NCBI GenBank assembly: GCA_008330645.1
Contig: VLTN01000084.1
Coordinates: 46,243 to 110,242, forward strand
Length of the DNA stretch: 64,000 nucleotides
Direction: 5' to 3'
DNA from: Cafeteria roenbergensis
Lineage: Eukaryota; Sar; Bigyra; Bicosoecida; Cafeteriaceae
The position numbers were made by a program, and so were the translations under genes. Shown here piece after piece: positions 42,577 through 53,797 of the stretch (positions are counted from its first letter, which is position 1; each line of letters begins with the position of its first letter). The notes under the pieces are model-generated. The model made no database searches, had not been told where the DNA came from, and saw only the letters and a program-made list of their open reading frames with translations.

Positions 42577-45500
42577 CTACTTTGCGGATGCACCGGCCCC
42601 CGACTGCGTGTCGCCAACTGGAGACACCAAAGCCGGGGCGGGTGCAGCCTTCAATGCGCTGGCTCGCTTTCCAAGCGCGGTGCGCTTCGCGCTGAGCTGG
42701 TGGTACTCCGCCTGCGCCCGGATGCGGGAGGCCCTGACCACGCTCTTGAGCGCCCGCGCCGCGTGCGAGAGTCCGACAAACACAGCCAGGTCTGAAATGA
42801 CCTTGCTGACGGCCGGAGTGCTGACGATGACCTCCTCAGGAAGGCTGCGCATCAGCTCCAGCAGCGCCTGCCGCGACCTGTCGATGCTGGCCACGGCGGG
42901 AAGGGCCCAGAGCCAGACGAGCAACACAAAGAATGAGGCGAACGCGCCAATGGCAAGCTGCAGCTCTGACCAGGTGGTCTCGAATCGCTCAATCGCGGAG
43001 TCAGCCGTGATGTTGACAATGTGCCGCAGCATGACCTCAGCCATGGCGCTCTTTTCGCTGTATCGACGCAGAGGGGGCACCACCTGGAAAATCGCCCCCG
43101 ATGCCAGCAGGTCGGCCATGGCACGCATGTCAGTCTGGTTCGTTTCGTCGAAGATGGCCGTCAACTCGATGCTGTCCGCTAGCATGGCCGTGGTGAAGGA
43201 GTGCAGTCCCTTGAGCCCGAACCGGTCGTGAAGCTGGCGGCACCGGGTCCAGTCGAAACTCCCTGCCGGAAGCGCGCTGCAAGTATCGTGGACCAGAATC
43301 TCAAAGAGCGTGTCGGAGACCTCCCCGCTGGACTCGGCGAGCCCGGGCATGGGCGCTCCGAAGCTTGAGTTCGGGGCCCCGTCCAGCACGGCCCCGACCG
43401 CCATGAGGGCCTTGGTGGCGTTTGTGCGGACTCCCACCAGCGCGTCGGCTCGGCTGGGGCCGTCGAGAAGCAACGACACCTCAAGCCGGCTCCGCAGCGC
43501 GCTCGTGGCAGTCGCAAAGTCTTGCAACCGCTCGGAGCGCGCCGCATCGACCACCACCTTGGAGTACATGGCGGAGATCAGCACGAGGATGACGGCGATC
43601 CACGCGCCGACCAGAGACAGCGGGGCGGTGAGAGTGAAGGACTTCTTCAGGACGAAGCACGAGCTGTCGCTCACCCTGCGCAGCGCCCGCCTGCGAGGGC
43701 GGCGGCACCGGGGGAGCCGGGCGCCGCACGCACAGCACGGCAGCCCGGCGCACCGAGGCTTTGAGCCCGGAGCCGTCGTCTTCCCGCCCGCCACGGTCAG
43801 CCGAACGCGGGTGACTTGGGCGGCGGCCGTCGACGGGTCCTGCTGGAAGGTCGCCGGCGCGGACGAAGCCAGGAGCAGCTTCTGGGAACCAGCTTGGGCT
43901 GCGCGCCGGGCGCCCTCCTGGAAGTCGCCCGTGCCAGATCGGGGCGTCGACACGTCGTGGCAGTCCGCCAGCGGCGCGGTCTCGTCCTCGGCGTGATCGG
44001 CCCCAATCGCTGTCGAGAACGCAGCCTGCGCAAGCTCGGTCTGCTGCACCAACTGGCGCAGAAGCTTGTGCTGGATTTGCGCCACCGACGCGAGCAGAAC
44101 GAACCGCATTCGCCCGACGCGGGACACCAAGGCCGTTGTCCCGAGGGTCACAACGGCAAACGTGAGGAAGGCGGCGCTCACGAGCACGGCCGTCAGCGTG
44201 TCAAGCTGCGTTTGGATCCCGTCCGCCAGCGCCTGCGCGCTGATCTGCCGAGCTCGCCCCAAGGCAATGGCTGTCAGGTCGACGTTCGGCACCAACGTGT
44301 AGAGCGAAGGGTGGTAGTCCACGACCTTCCCAGTGCTTGGGTCCCGAGTCGTCAGGGAGCCCTCTGGCAGGGTGGCCAGCTGGCGCAGGTGAAAGATGGT
44401 GAACTCAACCAGGTCCGTGGCGGACATGGCCTCGTGCGTGTGGCACACGTAGAGCTGGTTGGAGCTGGTGCAGGCTTGCCACGTGCGCTCCTGCTCAAAG
44501 TGCCGCAGGGCCCCGTTCTGGATCTGGGCCACCTCGAGCAGCTGCCGGTGGGCGTTCTCCAGCGAATCGATGCTTTGCGTCAGGTTGGAGGTGAGCGTGG
44601 CCCAGTCGTCAATGAACGTGAACCCGATGGAAACGCTGATGAGCTGGAACCACCGTCCCATCGCCACGTCTGCATGGTACGCTCTGCGCTGAGCCAAGTC
44701 GCTGGCCCGGAGGAGCCGGCCTGCCTCAGCGTCCGTCGCGGGCACAACCACAGCAAGGGCCACCGCGAAGCAGAGAACCACCGCGAGCGTGAACACCACG
44801 ACCGTGCGGATGGCAGACACGAGCGGGTCGCTCTTGGAGAGCGCCTGCTCCGTGACTTTCCTCGCCAGCCCGCGAGCGGTGGCCGAGGCGGAGGCGACGG
44901 AGCCCATTCCGTCTCCGCCGCCGATCCCGCCTGACAGCCCGTCGGTGGCGTCAGTGAGGCGCTTCATGTCGATCCCATGGCCGAACTGGTCCTCGTCCAG
45001 CGCCGCGAGCAGGTCCCTGTCCCCGTCACCGCCTGCGCCCTTGCTGGCCTGAGAGGAGGCCGTGCTCACGGGAACGCCACGCGCGTCCTCCGACTCGCTG
45101 CCCTTCTCGTCCCCTCCGGAGCTAGCAAACGTGGGGGACTCCAGGGTCCTGGACCCCATCTGTTGCCAGCTGGCGGAGGGCGCCGCCTGCGAGCTGGTGG
45201 ACAAGCCCGACGTGACGGCCAGGGGCGCCTCTCGCGCGGGGCCTCCCTGCGGCTTGTCCTGCAGCTGCTGCTGCTTGCGCGTCGGCCGGGACGCAGAGTG
45301 CTGGCGAGCACTTCCGGCGAGCGGCGCGCCCGGCAGAGCCTCGTCCTCGAGCACCCCGCAGCTGGCGGACAGAGGGCCCACCTTGGACCGCCCTCTTCCA
45401 GCAGCCCGCACGGCCGCTCCGGCCCAGGGCTTGGCGTCGCACGAGCTCTGCCGCAGCAGCCCGCCGGACGCACCCGACCCGGCGTGCAGCACTCGCAAGT

Positions 45501-48500
45501 CGTCTTGCGAGGCGCCGCCGAGCAAGGTGGCAGAGGCGGCGGAAGGATCCGCGGTGCTTGCGGAGCCAACAGAGCGCTGCGCAGACGGTCGGCGGTCCGT
45601 GACTGCCTGCCGCAGCCTCTGAGCGGCGCTGCTGATCCCGAGGCTGTGGCTGCGGGCGGCGCCCACAGTTGCGATCGCGGCCGTGTCCACGGACGCAGCC
45701 CGGCCGAGAACGCGGCGGTCGACGACGTGTCGGCGATTCCGGTGTCCACGGGGGTTCTCCCAGGTGACCAGCCAGTGCTGTGGCGGCGCGCCCGGGGCTG
45801 GCCGGCGACCGGCGAGGGTGCCGCTGTGGAGGGGCTGCAGAGACACTGCCAGCCGCTGAGCGGGGGCGGGGTCCTCCATCAAGTCCTTGGCGGCGCACGG
45901 CGACTCTGGCGAGGCGTCAGGCGCGTTGAGAGACGTTCCCTCAACAACGACGGAGCCTCTTGCCCCGGACGCCGATGCGATCGCGGCCGACGCCAGCTCG
46001 TGCAGTCCCGGCGTCCAGTTCACCAGCGGGGCGCTGAGCTGGGGGCCGTGGCCAAAACTGCCGCTGAAGCCTCCGACGCCCAGCATCGCCAGCCCCTGCC
46101 CGTCGGCGTCCTCGGCCGGGTCCCCGGCGTCGGCCAGGCTTGCTTCGCCGTCCCACGCACCCGGCATCGCCTGCTCTCCGCCCCCCAGGCCCCTGGATCT
46201 GCTGGCGCCGCGCCTCGATGACGGGCTCCACTCCGTCGCACCGTCGTGCGGAGTCAGCAGCGCCATCGACTCCGCGTCCAGCGCCAGCACCGGGAAACCG
46301 GACTCCGCGTCCCCGACCACCATCATCCGGCACTGCGTGGGAGCCAGCTGCACCACCAGCGACAGGCACGGCGTGGAGTCAAGCTCCGACCCCGCGCCCT
46401 CCTGCAGCGACACGCGCACTGGCGCCAGCCACCCGCCCGCCGTCTGCACCACCGACACGTGCGCTCCGCGAGAGAAGGCCTCGCCCTTCTCGTGCGGCGA
46501 CAGGTACGCCAGGATGGCGGCGTCGTACAGCGACCCCAGCGGCTCCGGGAAGAGCGACGCCAGCCACTGGCCCACCAGGTCCGACCGCCCGCGCCCGAAG
46601 AGCCGCGCCGTGGCCACGTTGGCGTCCGTGATCTCGCCGTAGCGGCGCAGCTCGCCCGTCATGGTGATGACGGCGTTCATCTCGTCCATCACGCTCAGCG
46701 GCTCCTCGACGGCGCCGACCACCACGGCGTCGAGCGGGCGCACGTTGGTCTTGGCGTGCTTGTCCTCGATGCGGTTGGCCTTGTTCATCAGCTCCGTGGC
46801 GCGGTCGGCGTCGCCCAGGACGTCGTCGCAGAAGCGGCTGTAGGCGCGGAGGGCCATGATGCTGTCGGGGTTGATCTGGAGCATGGTGCGGAAGCGGCGC
46901 TCGGCGGCGGTGCGGGCCTTGAACAGGTCCTCGGCCATCCCTCCGAGCACCGCCGCGTCGGGGTTGGACTCGATGGCGTGGTTCCACATCGCATGCTGGA
47001 GCGTAAAGCACGCCAGCGAGTCCTCAACCGCCGCCGACCAGGCGTCGTCGAAGAGAATGCGGTCCATGGCGCTGAGGCCCGAGGCGGACCGCTCCTGCAG
47101 CTGCCGCGTGCGCTGGTACGACAGGAACGACACGTCCCAAGCGCTGCCCACCTGCTTGCGGGCCATGGCCAGGATGGTCAGCTCCGAGGAGGCGGTGCTG
47201 CCGTAGGCGCGGTGGAAGATGGAGCCGCTGGAGTAGGTGACGGCGGACTTGGGCCAGGCCTTGAGCATCTCGTCATAGGCCACGGAGGCCTGCTCAATCA
47301 GGCCTTCAGCGGTGACACCGGGCATCAGCTCAGACGTGGTGATTGGGGCTGCGTCAACAGCGGCGTCGGCAGGGCTGTCGCCCGCACGCCCGTCGGTCAG
47401 GACGTGAATCTTCGAAACGCCGCTGCCCGAGCGCCTTCCATCCCCGCTGCTCGCCTGGAGGCCGCCGGGCATGGAGGCGGCAGATGCAGCGCGCCGCAGT
47501 TGAGAGGGCTTTGCGTCGTTCAGGCGCGGCTGGCCAGCGGCGCGCGCCCGCATGCGCCGTCCCCCGGCGCGCGAGGCGGGGGCGCTGGCGGAGGAGGCGT
47601 TGCCCTGCGGGCGACTGGCGGCGCGGCCGCCGCCCGCCGCCTGCAAGTGCTGGGCCAGGCTGATCCGGTGGCGAGCCCAAATGTCAGCTTGCACCGCCGA
47701 ATGCAGCGAGGAAAAGTCGGACTGCGCAACGCTGTTCGCGTACGCGGAGTTCGCGAAGAAGCCAACCGGGGGTGCCAGCAGCACGCCCATCACCATGAAG
47801 GCCTGCGTCGACGCCGACGGGTCGACCAGCTTCACCACCAAGCAAAGCACCAGCCAGAGGTTCAACGCGGCAGCAGCCGCGGCCAGCCCGTTTGCTGTCG
47901 GCCGGACGTAGGGCTGAACGAAGAGCGTGCCGCAAAACCAGATGAGGGCCGCGATGCCTGAGAAGACCGTCTGCGCCACAGGGTGGAGGTCGGCCACCGC
48001 GAACAGGCTCACCAGCACCAGCTTGGCCAGGAGCATCACCGCATCGAGGCGCCCGGTCACTTTGGCGCCCAGGGCGGTGGACTTGAGGTCTGTGTCGATG
48101 TACACCGTCGCGAAGAACGTTGCAACGGCCGAAAATACGCCCAGCAGGAGCACCACGAGGGCGGTGACAATCCACTGGCCGTCCGTGTTGCACTCAACGC
48201 CAAGAGCGCTGATGCTGGAACAGTCGTGGAAAATTGCGAGGAGGACCGACGCCAAGGGCATGAATGCCACGGTGGTGAGCACGCTCGCCATGCTTGCGAG
48301 GGCCCGGAGCACGACGGCCTGTTGCCGTCCCTCGGTGAGCAGCGTCCCCATCACGAAGCCGAGCAGCCCGAGGAACACGATCACGATCGCAATCGCAAAC
48401 CAGAAGAGCAGGCCTCGCAAGAGCCCCGAGTTGCCCCATGCGAGACCGACGAGGGTGTCCACGTCCAAGATTGCGACGCTCTGTGGGTGCGGGCACGGGC

Positions 48501-49400
48501 TGGGGACAGGGGACAAGAAGTTGCGAGGCGGCGGCAGCGGAGCGACACGCCGCGCCTCGCGCGTGGCGGGGCGCCACGGGCCGCAGGGAGCCCGCGAGCG
48601 CCAAGCGGCAAAGGGGGCGCGCTCGGGGGGCACGCGCCCAGCGTTGCGGCACGGCGCGGCAGCAGCCAGGCTGCATGCCCAGGCGAGACACGTTTCGAGC
48701 GGGCACGACGCGTGCGGAGACGCGCGCTCACTAGAATGGTTGCCGTCAGCGAGTAGCCCTTGTCTGCCGAGAGCGCCACGGCCGTCTGCACGCGGGGCCC
48801 GCAAGAGCAAGCGAGACTCGCGAGAGGAAACAACCCGTTGCGGTGGCGGCACGCCAGTTGAGGGCGAGGGGCGGAGGTCTGGCGCCCGCCACTTCGCGCC
48901 GGACGGGCAACGCGAGCGGCGCTGCGCGGCAGACGGCCGACGGGGCGAGGGCCAGCTCACAATGACCGGGAAAACGGAGAACTGAAGCAGGTCAGAGACA
49001 GTCGTTATCTGCGATGGTGTCGACGGGGGCGGGGACAGGTCGCAGGGTGGCGCGGTGGCGTCCTAGCGACCGCGCCACGCGGCGGGGTGGACGAAGGCCG
49101 ACGAGTGGTCGCTGAGGCGACACTCTCACCACGAAGGCTGCCGTGCTGGCCTTGGACTCCTTGGCCAGCAGAAACAGCGCCCCAAACCTGCGCGGAACAA
49201 CCGGTGCGCGCCACGACGGGGGGGGCGGGGCGGCCTCGGGGCCGCGACGCGGCGGCGGGGCGAGAGGGCGTTCTTCTGCCGGCAGCGAGGTTGGGCCGGC
49301 GGCAGCCGAGCTTCAAGCTGCGGAGAAACTCTCACCACCCGCGGCGCGCGGCCAGGAGGGCCGCGTCCAGCCCTGACTGCTCCGACTGGGCGGAGGACAT
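42577..49400 (-). CDS. TmcB-like multi-pass membrane protein with PAS domain
   Basis: 2042 residues from five exons on the minus strand: 49400-49336, 49187-49130, 49008-48961, 48785-48732 and 48480-42577. All four introns have GTGAG donors and CAG acceptors; phases are 2, 0, 0, 0. The spliced N-terminus reads GWFGALFLLAKESKAS, then ITTVSDLLQFSVFPVI, then ADKGYSLTATIL, like the start of the 'tiny macrocysts' TmcB family of protists. About ten N-terminal helices follow. Next is a helical repeat region (RFRTMLQINPDSIMALRAYS), then a PAS-like domain (about residues 666-780; MNAVITMTGELRRYGEITDA). A long disordered Ser/Gly-rich region is followed by several C-terminal helices (about 44850-42880). 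Role: probably sensing or signalling at a membrane; the molecular function of the family is poorly known. Confidence 0.82.
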
Positions 49401-50025
49401 TGCGAGGTTGTGGGCCCAACGCTTTCGCAACTCGAGTGCGCCTGCACGCCCGCGGCGGCCAACGACGGCGCCGCCAGCAGAGCCGCAGCGCCGGCTCAGC
49501 GACCCAAGGCGCGGGGTTGCAGTGACGCGGCTGCCAGCGACCCGGGACGGCCAGGTTGCGCGGGCGCGCGAGCCTGCTTGCCCGCGGAACCGCCGGCAAC
49601 TTGAAGCAACGGGGTGCCAAAGCCCGCTGGTGGCGCAACCCGCAGCGCGGGTGCACGCATTGCGGCCGAAGGGGGACAGCAGGGTCGCTCGGCTGTTCGA
49701 TGGCCCGCGCGGCCTTAGGCTGGACGACACAATGAGTGGAGGAGGAGGGCTCCAGCTGTCACGGGCTGCTGGAAGCTGGGGGGGGGGGCACCGCGCGGCG
49801 ATGCGGGGGGGACAGGCGGGCGGCGGCTTCGGAAGAGCAGCGGACTCGCGCCTCGCAAAAAAACATGCGCGAAGAGGGGCGATATTGCACGCGCCGCAAC
49901 CAACCATCGCACGCGGCAGCCAACCACTCGTCTCAATCTACCCCTGGCCCCTCCGGGCCGACAAGAAGGCGCCGGCCTCTCCCAAGGTTTTTCGCCGGAG
50001 CGTCCTGGCGGCACCTCGCAACAAG
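49401..50025. promoter_or_regulatory. Head-to-head intergenic region, TmcB-like / MTAP-like
   Basis: 625 bases between divergent starts. The MTAP-like frame is open upstream with ATGs at 49733 and 49801, but that stretch is low complexity and contains an 11-G run (about 49780), so I start the protein at 50026. Confidence 0.4.
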
Positions 50026-51372
50026 ATGGAGCAGGCCGCGGATTGGCTGACGCTCGCGGCGCGTCTGGTTGCAGGAGCCGGCGTTGCAGGGCGCGCCCAT
50101 CTCGCCCAGGAGCCACCCTCCGCGTGGGAGACGGTGGCTGGCGGCCTTCCTTTCGCCGATGAGGGCAGCAGGAGGCTGCCCGCAGTGGCAGTGATCCTCG
50201 GGTCGGCGTTCTCGACCAGAGTGTCAGCCACTGGCTTGTCCCTGTGCGGGCACCCGCTCACGCCAGTGCCGGTTTGCACCCCCTGGGGACGCGTCACCCT
50301 TTTCGAGCTACGCGGCAACAGCACCGGCCTGCCTCCCGGCCGCCGCGCCTTCGTCCTCGCCCGCCACGGCGTGCCGCACTCGCTGCTGCCGCACAACATC
50401 CCCTTTCGTGCGCAGGCAGCCGCCCTGCGCATGGTCGGCTGCCGCGCCCTCCTCGTCACGTCCTCCTGCGGCGTGCTGGACCCCTCCCTCCCATCCGGAA
50501 CACCCCTCCCCGTGGCCGACCTCGTCATGCCGGAGAACCGTCTGCCTTGCGGCGGCCCCTGCACCGTCTTCGTGCCGGCCACCCACGCTTGGGGTGCGTG
50601 CACACGCGCAGCGCCATTCGCGTGGGTGGCGCGGGCTCTGGGTCTGTCGGGGTCACCCGCGACCTCAGCGGCTCTGGGAGACGTTGCTGGCAGAGCGGGC
50701 GAAGTGCCGACTTCCCTGGTTGGCAGAGCCGGCCATCTGGTGGTCGGAGGCAAGGGTGGCCTCTTCAACGAGCGGCTGACCGCTGTCGCGATGGACTGCT
50801 GCCGACCCAGCGTGGCGCTCCCGACGGCCGCCGAGGACGACGCCCGCGCAGGCGTCGACCGCGGGCGCATCGGCAGCAGCGCCCACTCCTCCTCCTCCGC
50901 CTCGACGTCGTTATCGTCCTCTTGTTCCTCCTCCTCGAGCAGGGGCGTCACGTTTGCCTTCGTGCCCGGACCTCGCACCAAGACCCCGGCTGAGAACGCG
51001 GCGTGGGCGGGTCTGGGCGCGCAGGTTAACTCCATGACGCTGGGGCCAGAGGTGGTGCTTGCGGCAGAGCTTGGCATCGCCACAGCGGCCGTGGTCGTTG
51101 GGCACAAGAGGAGCCCGAGTCGCCGAGAGTCGCGCGCCGACGTGGCGGCGGCACCTGCCGCTGCCGCAGCCCCAGCACCAGCCGCCGCTGCCGCAGCCCC
51201 AGCCGCCGCTGCCACGCCCGCTACCGGTGCCCGAGTGACCCCGCGGGCGCTTGCTATGGAGGAGTCACTCACATCGGGGAAGGGTGACATGGAGCAGCTC
51301 GCTCTCAGGTGGCTGCGCAGCGCCCCGACGGACGTGTGCTCGAGCGCGTGGGTGTACAGGCTGGACGCTTGA
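50026..51372 (+). CDS. MTAP/PNP-family nucleoside phosphorylase-like protein
   Basis: 448 residues, single exon. Seen in order: AVILGSAFSTRV (phosphate-loop strand), GRVTLFELRG, LARHGVPHSLLPHNIPFRAQ (the RHG..H signature of the MTAP branch), and GCRALLVTSSCGVLDPSL. Near the end, GPRTKTPAENAAWAGLGAQ and NSMTLGPEVVLAAELGI match the family's TPAE and M-T-x-x-P-E segments, which bind the sugar and phosphate. The strand that carries the base-recognising Asn or Asp in PNP/MTAP reads VVVGHKRS here, so base specificity may be altered or activity lost. Inserts include a Ser run (about 50885-50940) and an Ala run (about 51145-51220), making it longer than the usual roughly 290 residues. Reaction inferred: phosphorolysis of a purine nucleoside. 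Confidence 0.75.
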   Translation: MEQAADWLTLAARLVAGAGVAGRAHLAQEPPSAWETVAGGLPFADEGSRRLPAVAVILGSAFSTRVSATGLSLCGHPLTPVPVCTPWGRVTLFELRGNSTGLPPGRRAFVLARHGVPHSLLPHNIPFRAQAAALRMVGCRALLVTSSCGVLDPSLPSGTPLPVADLVMPENRLPCGGPCTVFVPATHAWGACTRAAPFAWVARALGLSGSPATSAALGDVAGRAGEVPTSLVGRAGHLVVGGKGGLFNERLTAVAMDCCRPSVALPTAAEDDARAGVDRGRIGSSAHSSSSASTSLSSSCSSSSSRGVTFAFVPGPRTKTPAENAAWAGLGAQVNSMTLGPEVVLAAELGIATAAVVVGHKRSPSRRESRADVAAAPAAAAAPAPAAAAAAPAAAATPATGARVTPRALAMEESLTSGKGDMEQLALRWLRSAPTDVCSSAWVYRLDA

Positions 51373-51780
51373 CGGCATCCTGCCCTGCAAAGCTCGGCCG
51401 CGAGGCCGAACCGGGGCGCTGGCCGCAGGTGGCGCGGCTGCGCTGGGACGGGCGGGGGGGCGTCGGCGGGTGCATGCTCGCGACATGGGTGTGGGGAAGG
51501 AGAGGGAGCTACCTGCCCCGTCGCAGCCGCGCAGCGTGAGCGGCACATCCACATGCCTCAGTTGCAGGGGCGCGCACGCAAGGCCCAAACACGCATCCGC
51601 GCGGCCGAGCGCCCATCCCAACACGGCCGGCCAAACCCCGCTTGACCATGAAACTCCGCGTGGCGGTGGCCACACACCCGCGACTCCCTAGCAGAAGCAG
51701 AAGCGTGCCACAACCGTTGCCCGAGCCCCAGCCACCTGCACGCACGCCTGCCCTCAGCCAGCGCCCCTCAGCCCGCCCTC
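51373..51780. other. Convergent intergenic region
   Basis: 408 GC-rich bases between convergent stops; presumably 3' UTRs. No gene or repeat seen. Confidence 0.5.
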
Positions 51781-53623
51781 TCAGACTGCGAACCCCGGCG
51801 GGTCCAAAGCCCCCGACGGGTCTGCTGGGCCGCCGCCCATTCGCATGCCAGCCAGAGCCGACTCCAGCTCTCCCGCCCCCCCGCCCACGCCGCCGCCTGC
51901 GCCGCCGCCCATTCCCGTTGTGTCCCGATCGAGCGACGCCTCGAAGTTGCTCTGCGATTCGTCCTCCGACGCGAGCGCCGGGATGGCAGCGGCGCTTGCC
52001 GGGTCGTCGTGGCGTTCGTCAATCGCCGGCTCTGCCGGGGGAGCAAAAGCCAGGGTGGGGTCCATGCCCCCAACGGCCCGCTCGGCGTCGCGTCGCAAGC
52101 CGGCAGAGCCCTCGATCCCTCCAGCGGAGGCGGACTGCGGGACGCCCCGTCCCGACCCCGAGTCCGAGGAGGTGGTGGGTGGAAGCCTCTCCTCCCGCTC
52201 CTCCGGGGGGCGTGCCTGCAGCTCCGCCGCGCGCGACGCCGCCTGCTTGAAGAACGCGTCCGCGGCAGGGGCGGAGTCCAGGTACACGGGCTCGGGGATC
52301 CCGTCGGCAGCCCGCGACGCTGCCGGGAGGGGCGCCACGCTCGCAGGGGCGCCGGCCGGCTGGCTGCTGGAGCTCACGCCGGCTCCCGCCCCGCCTCCCA
52401 CGCTGGGCGACACCTCGTCGCCTAGGCTGTGGCGCCTGCCATGGCTGCCCTGGCGGTACCTGTGGTGCTGGTGGCCCCCGCTTGGCGGCTGCTGCGACGC
52501 CCGCGCGCCCGCCTCGCTCGAGCCCGGCCGCTGCTGCTGCTGCTGCTGCTGCCGCGAATGTGACCGGTCCTGCGACTGGCTGCCCGCACCGGGGGCGTCC
52601 TCGTCGTCGTTGTCCTCGTCGTCGCTGTACCCGTCAGCCAAGGATGGGCTGCTGCTCTCAGCGGTGCCACGGCCGCGCCCTGCCCGGCGGTTCAGCGGCG
52701 CCGCCCCGTCAGCGCGACCGCCGAACCCGTCCCCAGCCTCGTCGTCGTCGTCGTCCCCGTCCGCCCCCATGCTTCCCTCCCCCGCGGAAGCGAGCGGCCT
52801 GTCGTCGTCCCCCGGCGCGGAGCCTCGGTCGCCGGCGCTCTGGCGGCCACCGTCAGACTCGAACCGGTGCGCAGCGCGGTGGTCCCACGCGACGTCCCCG
52901 CCCCTGCTGCTGGCACCACCGCCGCTTCGAAGGCCCGCAGTCGAGCTGCCGCGGCCCTGAGGCGCACGGGCAGAGCTGTGCTCCAACGCTGCCGGGCCTG
53001 ACTCGATCGACGCGCCGCCCAACTCCTCGTCCTCGGCGCCGTCATCGTCCGCCTCCTCCTCCACGCTGCTCAAGAAGCCCGGCTCTTCCCCGCGCGCGAC
53101 CCAGGCGGAGCCTGTCGTGGCTTGGCGGCGCCGGTTGACGCGCACGGGCGTCTGCTGTCGGAACCGCGCCGCCGACGAGAGGTCCCACAGGTCTGCGCCT
53201 GCTGGCCGCCCGACGCTGTGGCGCGGCCCGCGCGCGAGTTGGGCCGCCCACGCGTGGCTGGCAGCGCGCGTCGCGCGCTTGTTTGCCTGATCGAGCGCGC
53301 CGCGCAGGCTGTGCGGCTGGCCAGCGCCGACCACGCCGTCTGCGATGAGCGGGGGGGCCGGGCGGGGCGCGCTGCAGCGCTTGCGCCGACGGGATTGTGA
53401 CGCTGCAACGACGCGCAAGGCCGCGCCTGGCCTGCTGCGGCAAGCGAAGCTGGCGCGCGGAGGGCAGCACGCGCGGGCCCGGCCAGGCGGGGGAGGGGGG
53501 GCGACGGCTGGGAACGCGACTGATCGGAGCGACGCAGCCGCCGAGCGGCGACGAGCGCTCACCGCAAGCCAACAGCGCCGCAGCCGCGGCCACAAGGGCG
53601 GCCATCCGCCAGGGAGCAACCAT
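51781..53623 (-). CDS. Secreted, mostly disordered protein of unknown function
   Basis: 539 residues from exons 53623-53563 and 53339-51781 (donor GTGAGC, acceptor ATCGCAG, phase 1). Exon 1 encodes almost exactly a signal peptide (MVAPWRMAALVAAAAALLAC). The mature N-terminus has a short helical stretch (LRGALDQANKRATRAASHAW) and the segment LWDLSSAARFRQQTPV. The rest is low complexity: Glu/Asp clusters, a seven-Gln run, His/Ser-rich sequence (HQHHRYRQGSHGRRHS) and a Gly/Ala-rich C-terminus. I recognise no domain. It shares a 174-base head-to-head region with the next secreted-protein gene, so the two may be co-expressed. The exon 1 join rests on splice sites, phase and signal peptide, not on homology. 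Confidence 0.6.
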
Positions 53624-53797
53624 AAGGGCGAGCGCGAGACGGTGGGGCGCCCAGCCGCGCCGCCAGGCGCGCGGGTGGCTTGTGCGGCTGGCGCAGCAGC
53701 CCCGCGTGGAAAAAATAAGCAGAGCCTCGCGCGGCGCACTCCACCCCTGCAGAGTTGATCTCTCCGCACTCGCACGCGCGGACAGCGCGCAAGTGCG
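53624..53797. promoter_or_regulatory. Short head-to-head region between two secreted-protein genes
   Basis: Only 174 bases separate the two divergent ATGs, so the promoter is probably shared. It contains the A-run AAAAAATAA at about 53709-53717, an AT-rich patch unusual in this window, but no clear TATA box. Confidence 0.5.

Noticed and set aside
46246-47961. Plus-strand open frame over the TmcB-like gene
   Set aside because: No recognisable sequence, and it opposes the PAS and helical-repeat coding strand.
49087-50025. N-terminal extension of the MTAP-like protein
   Set aside because: It is low complexity, crosses an 11-G homopolymer, overlaps the first exons of the divergent gene and has no homologous counterpart.
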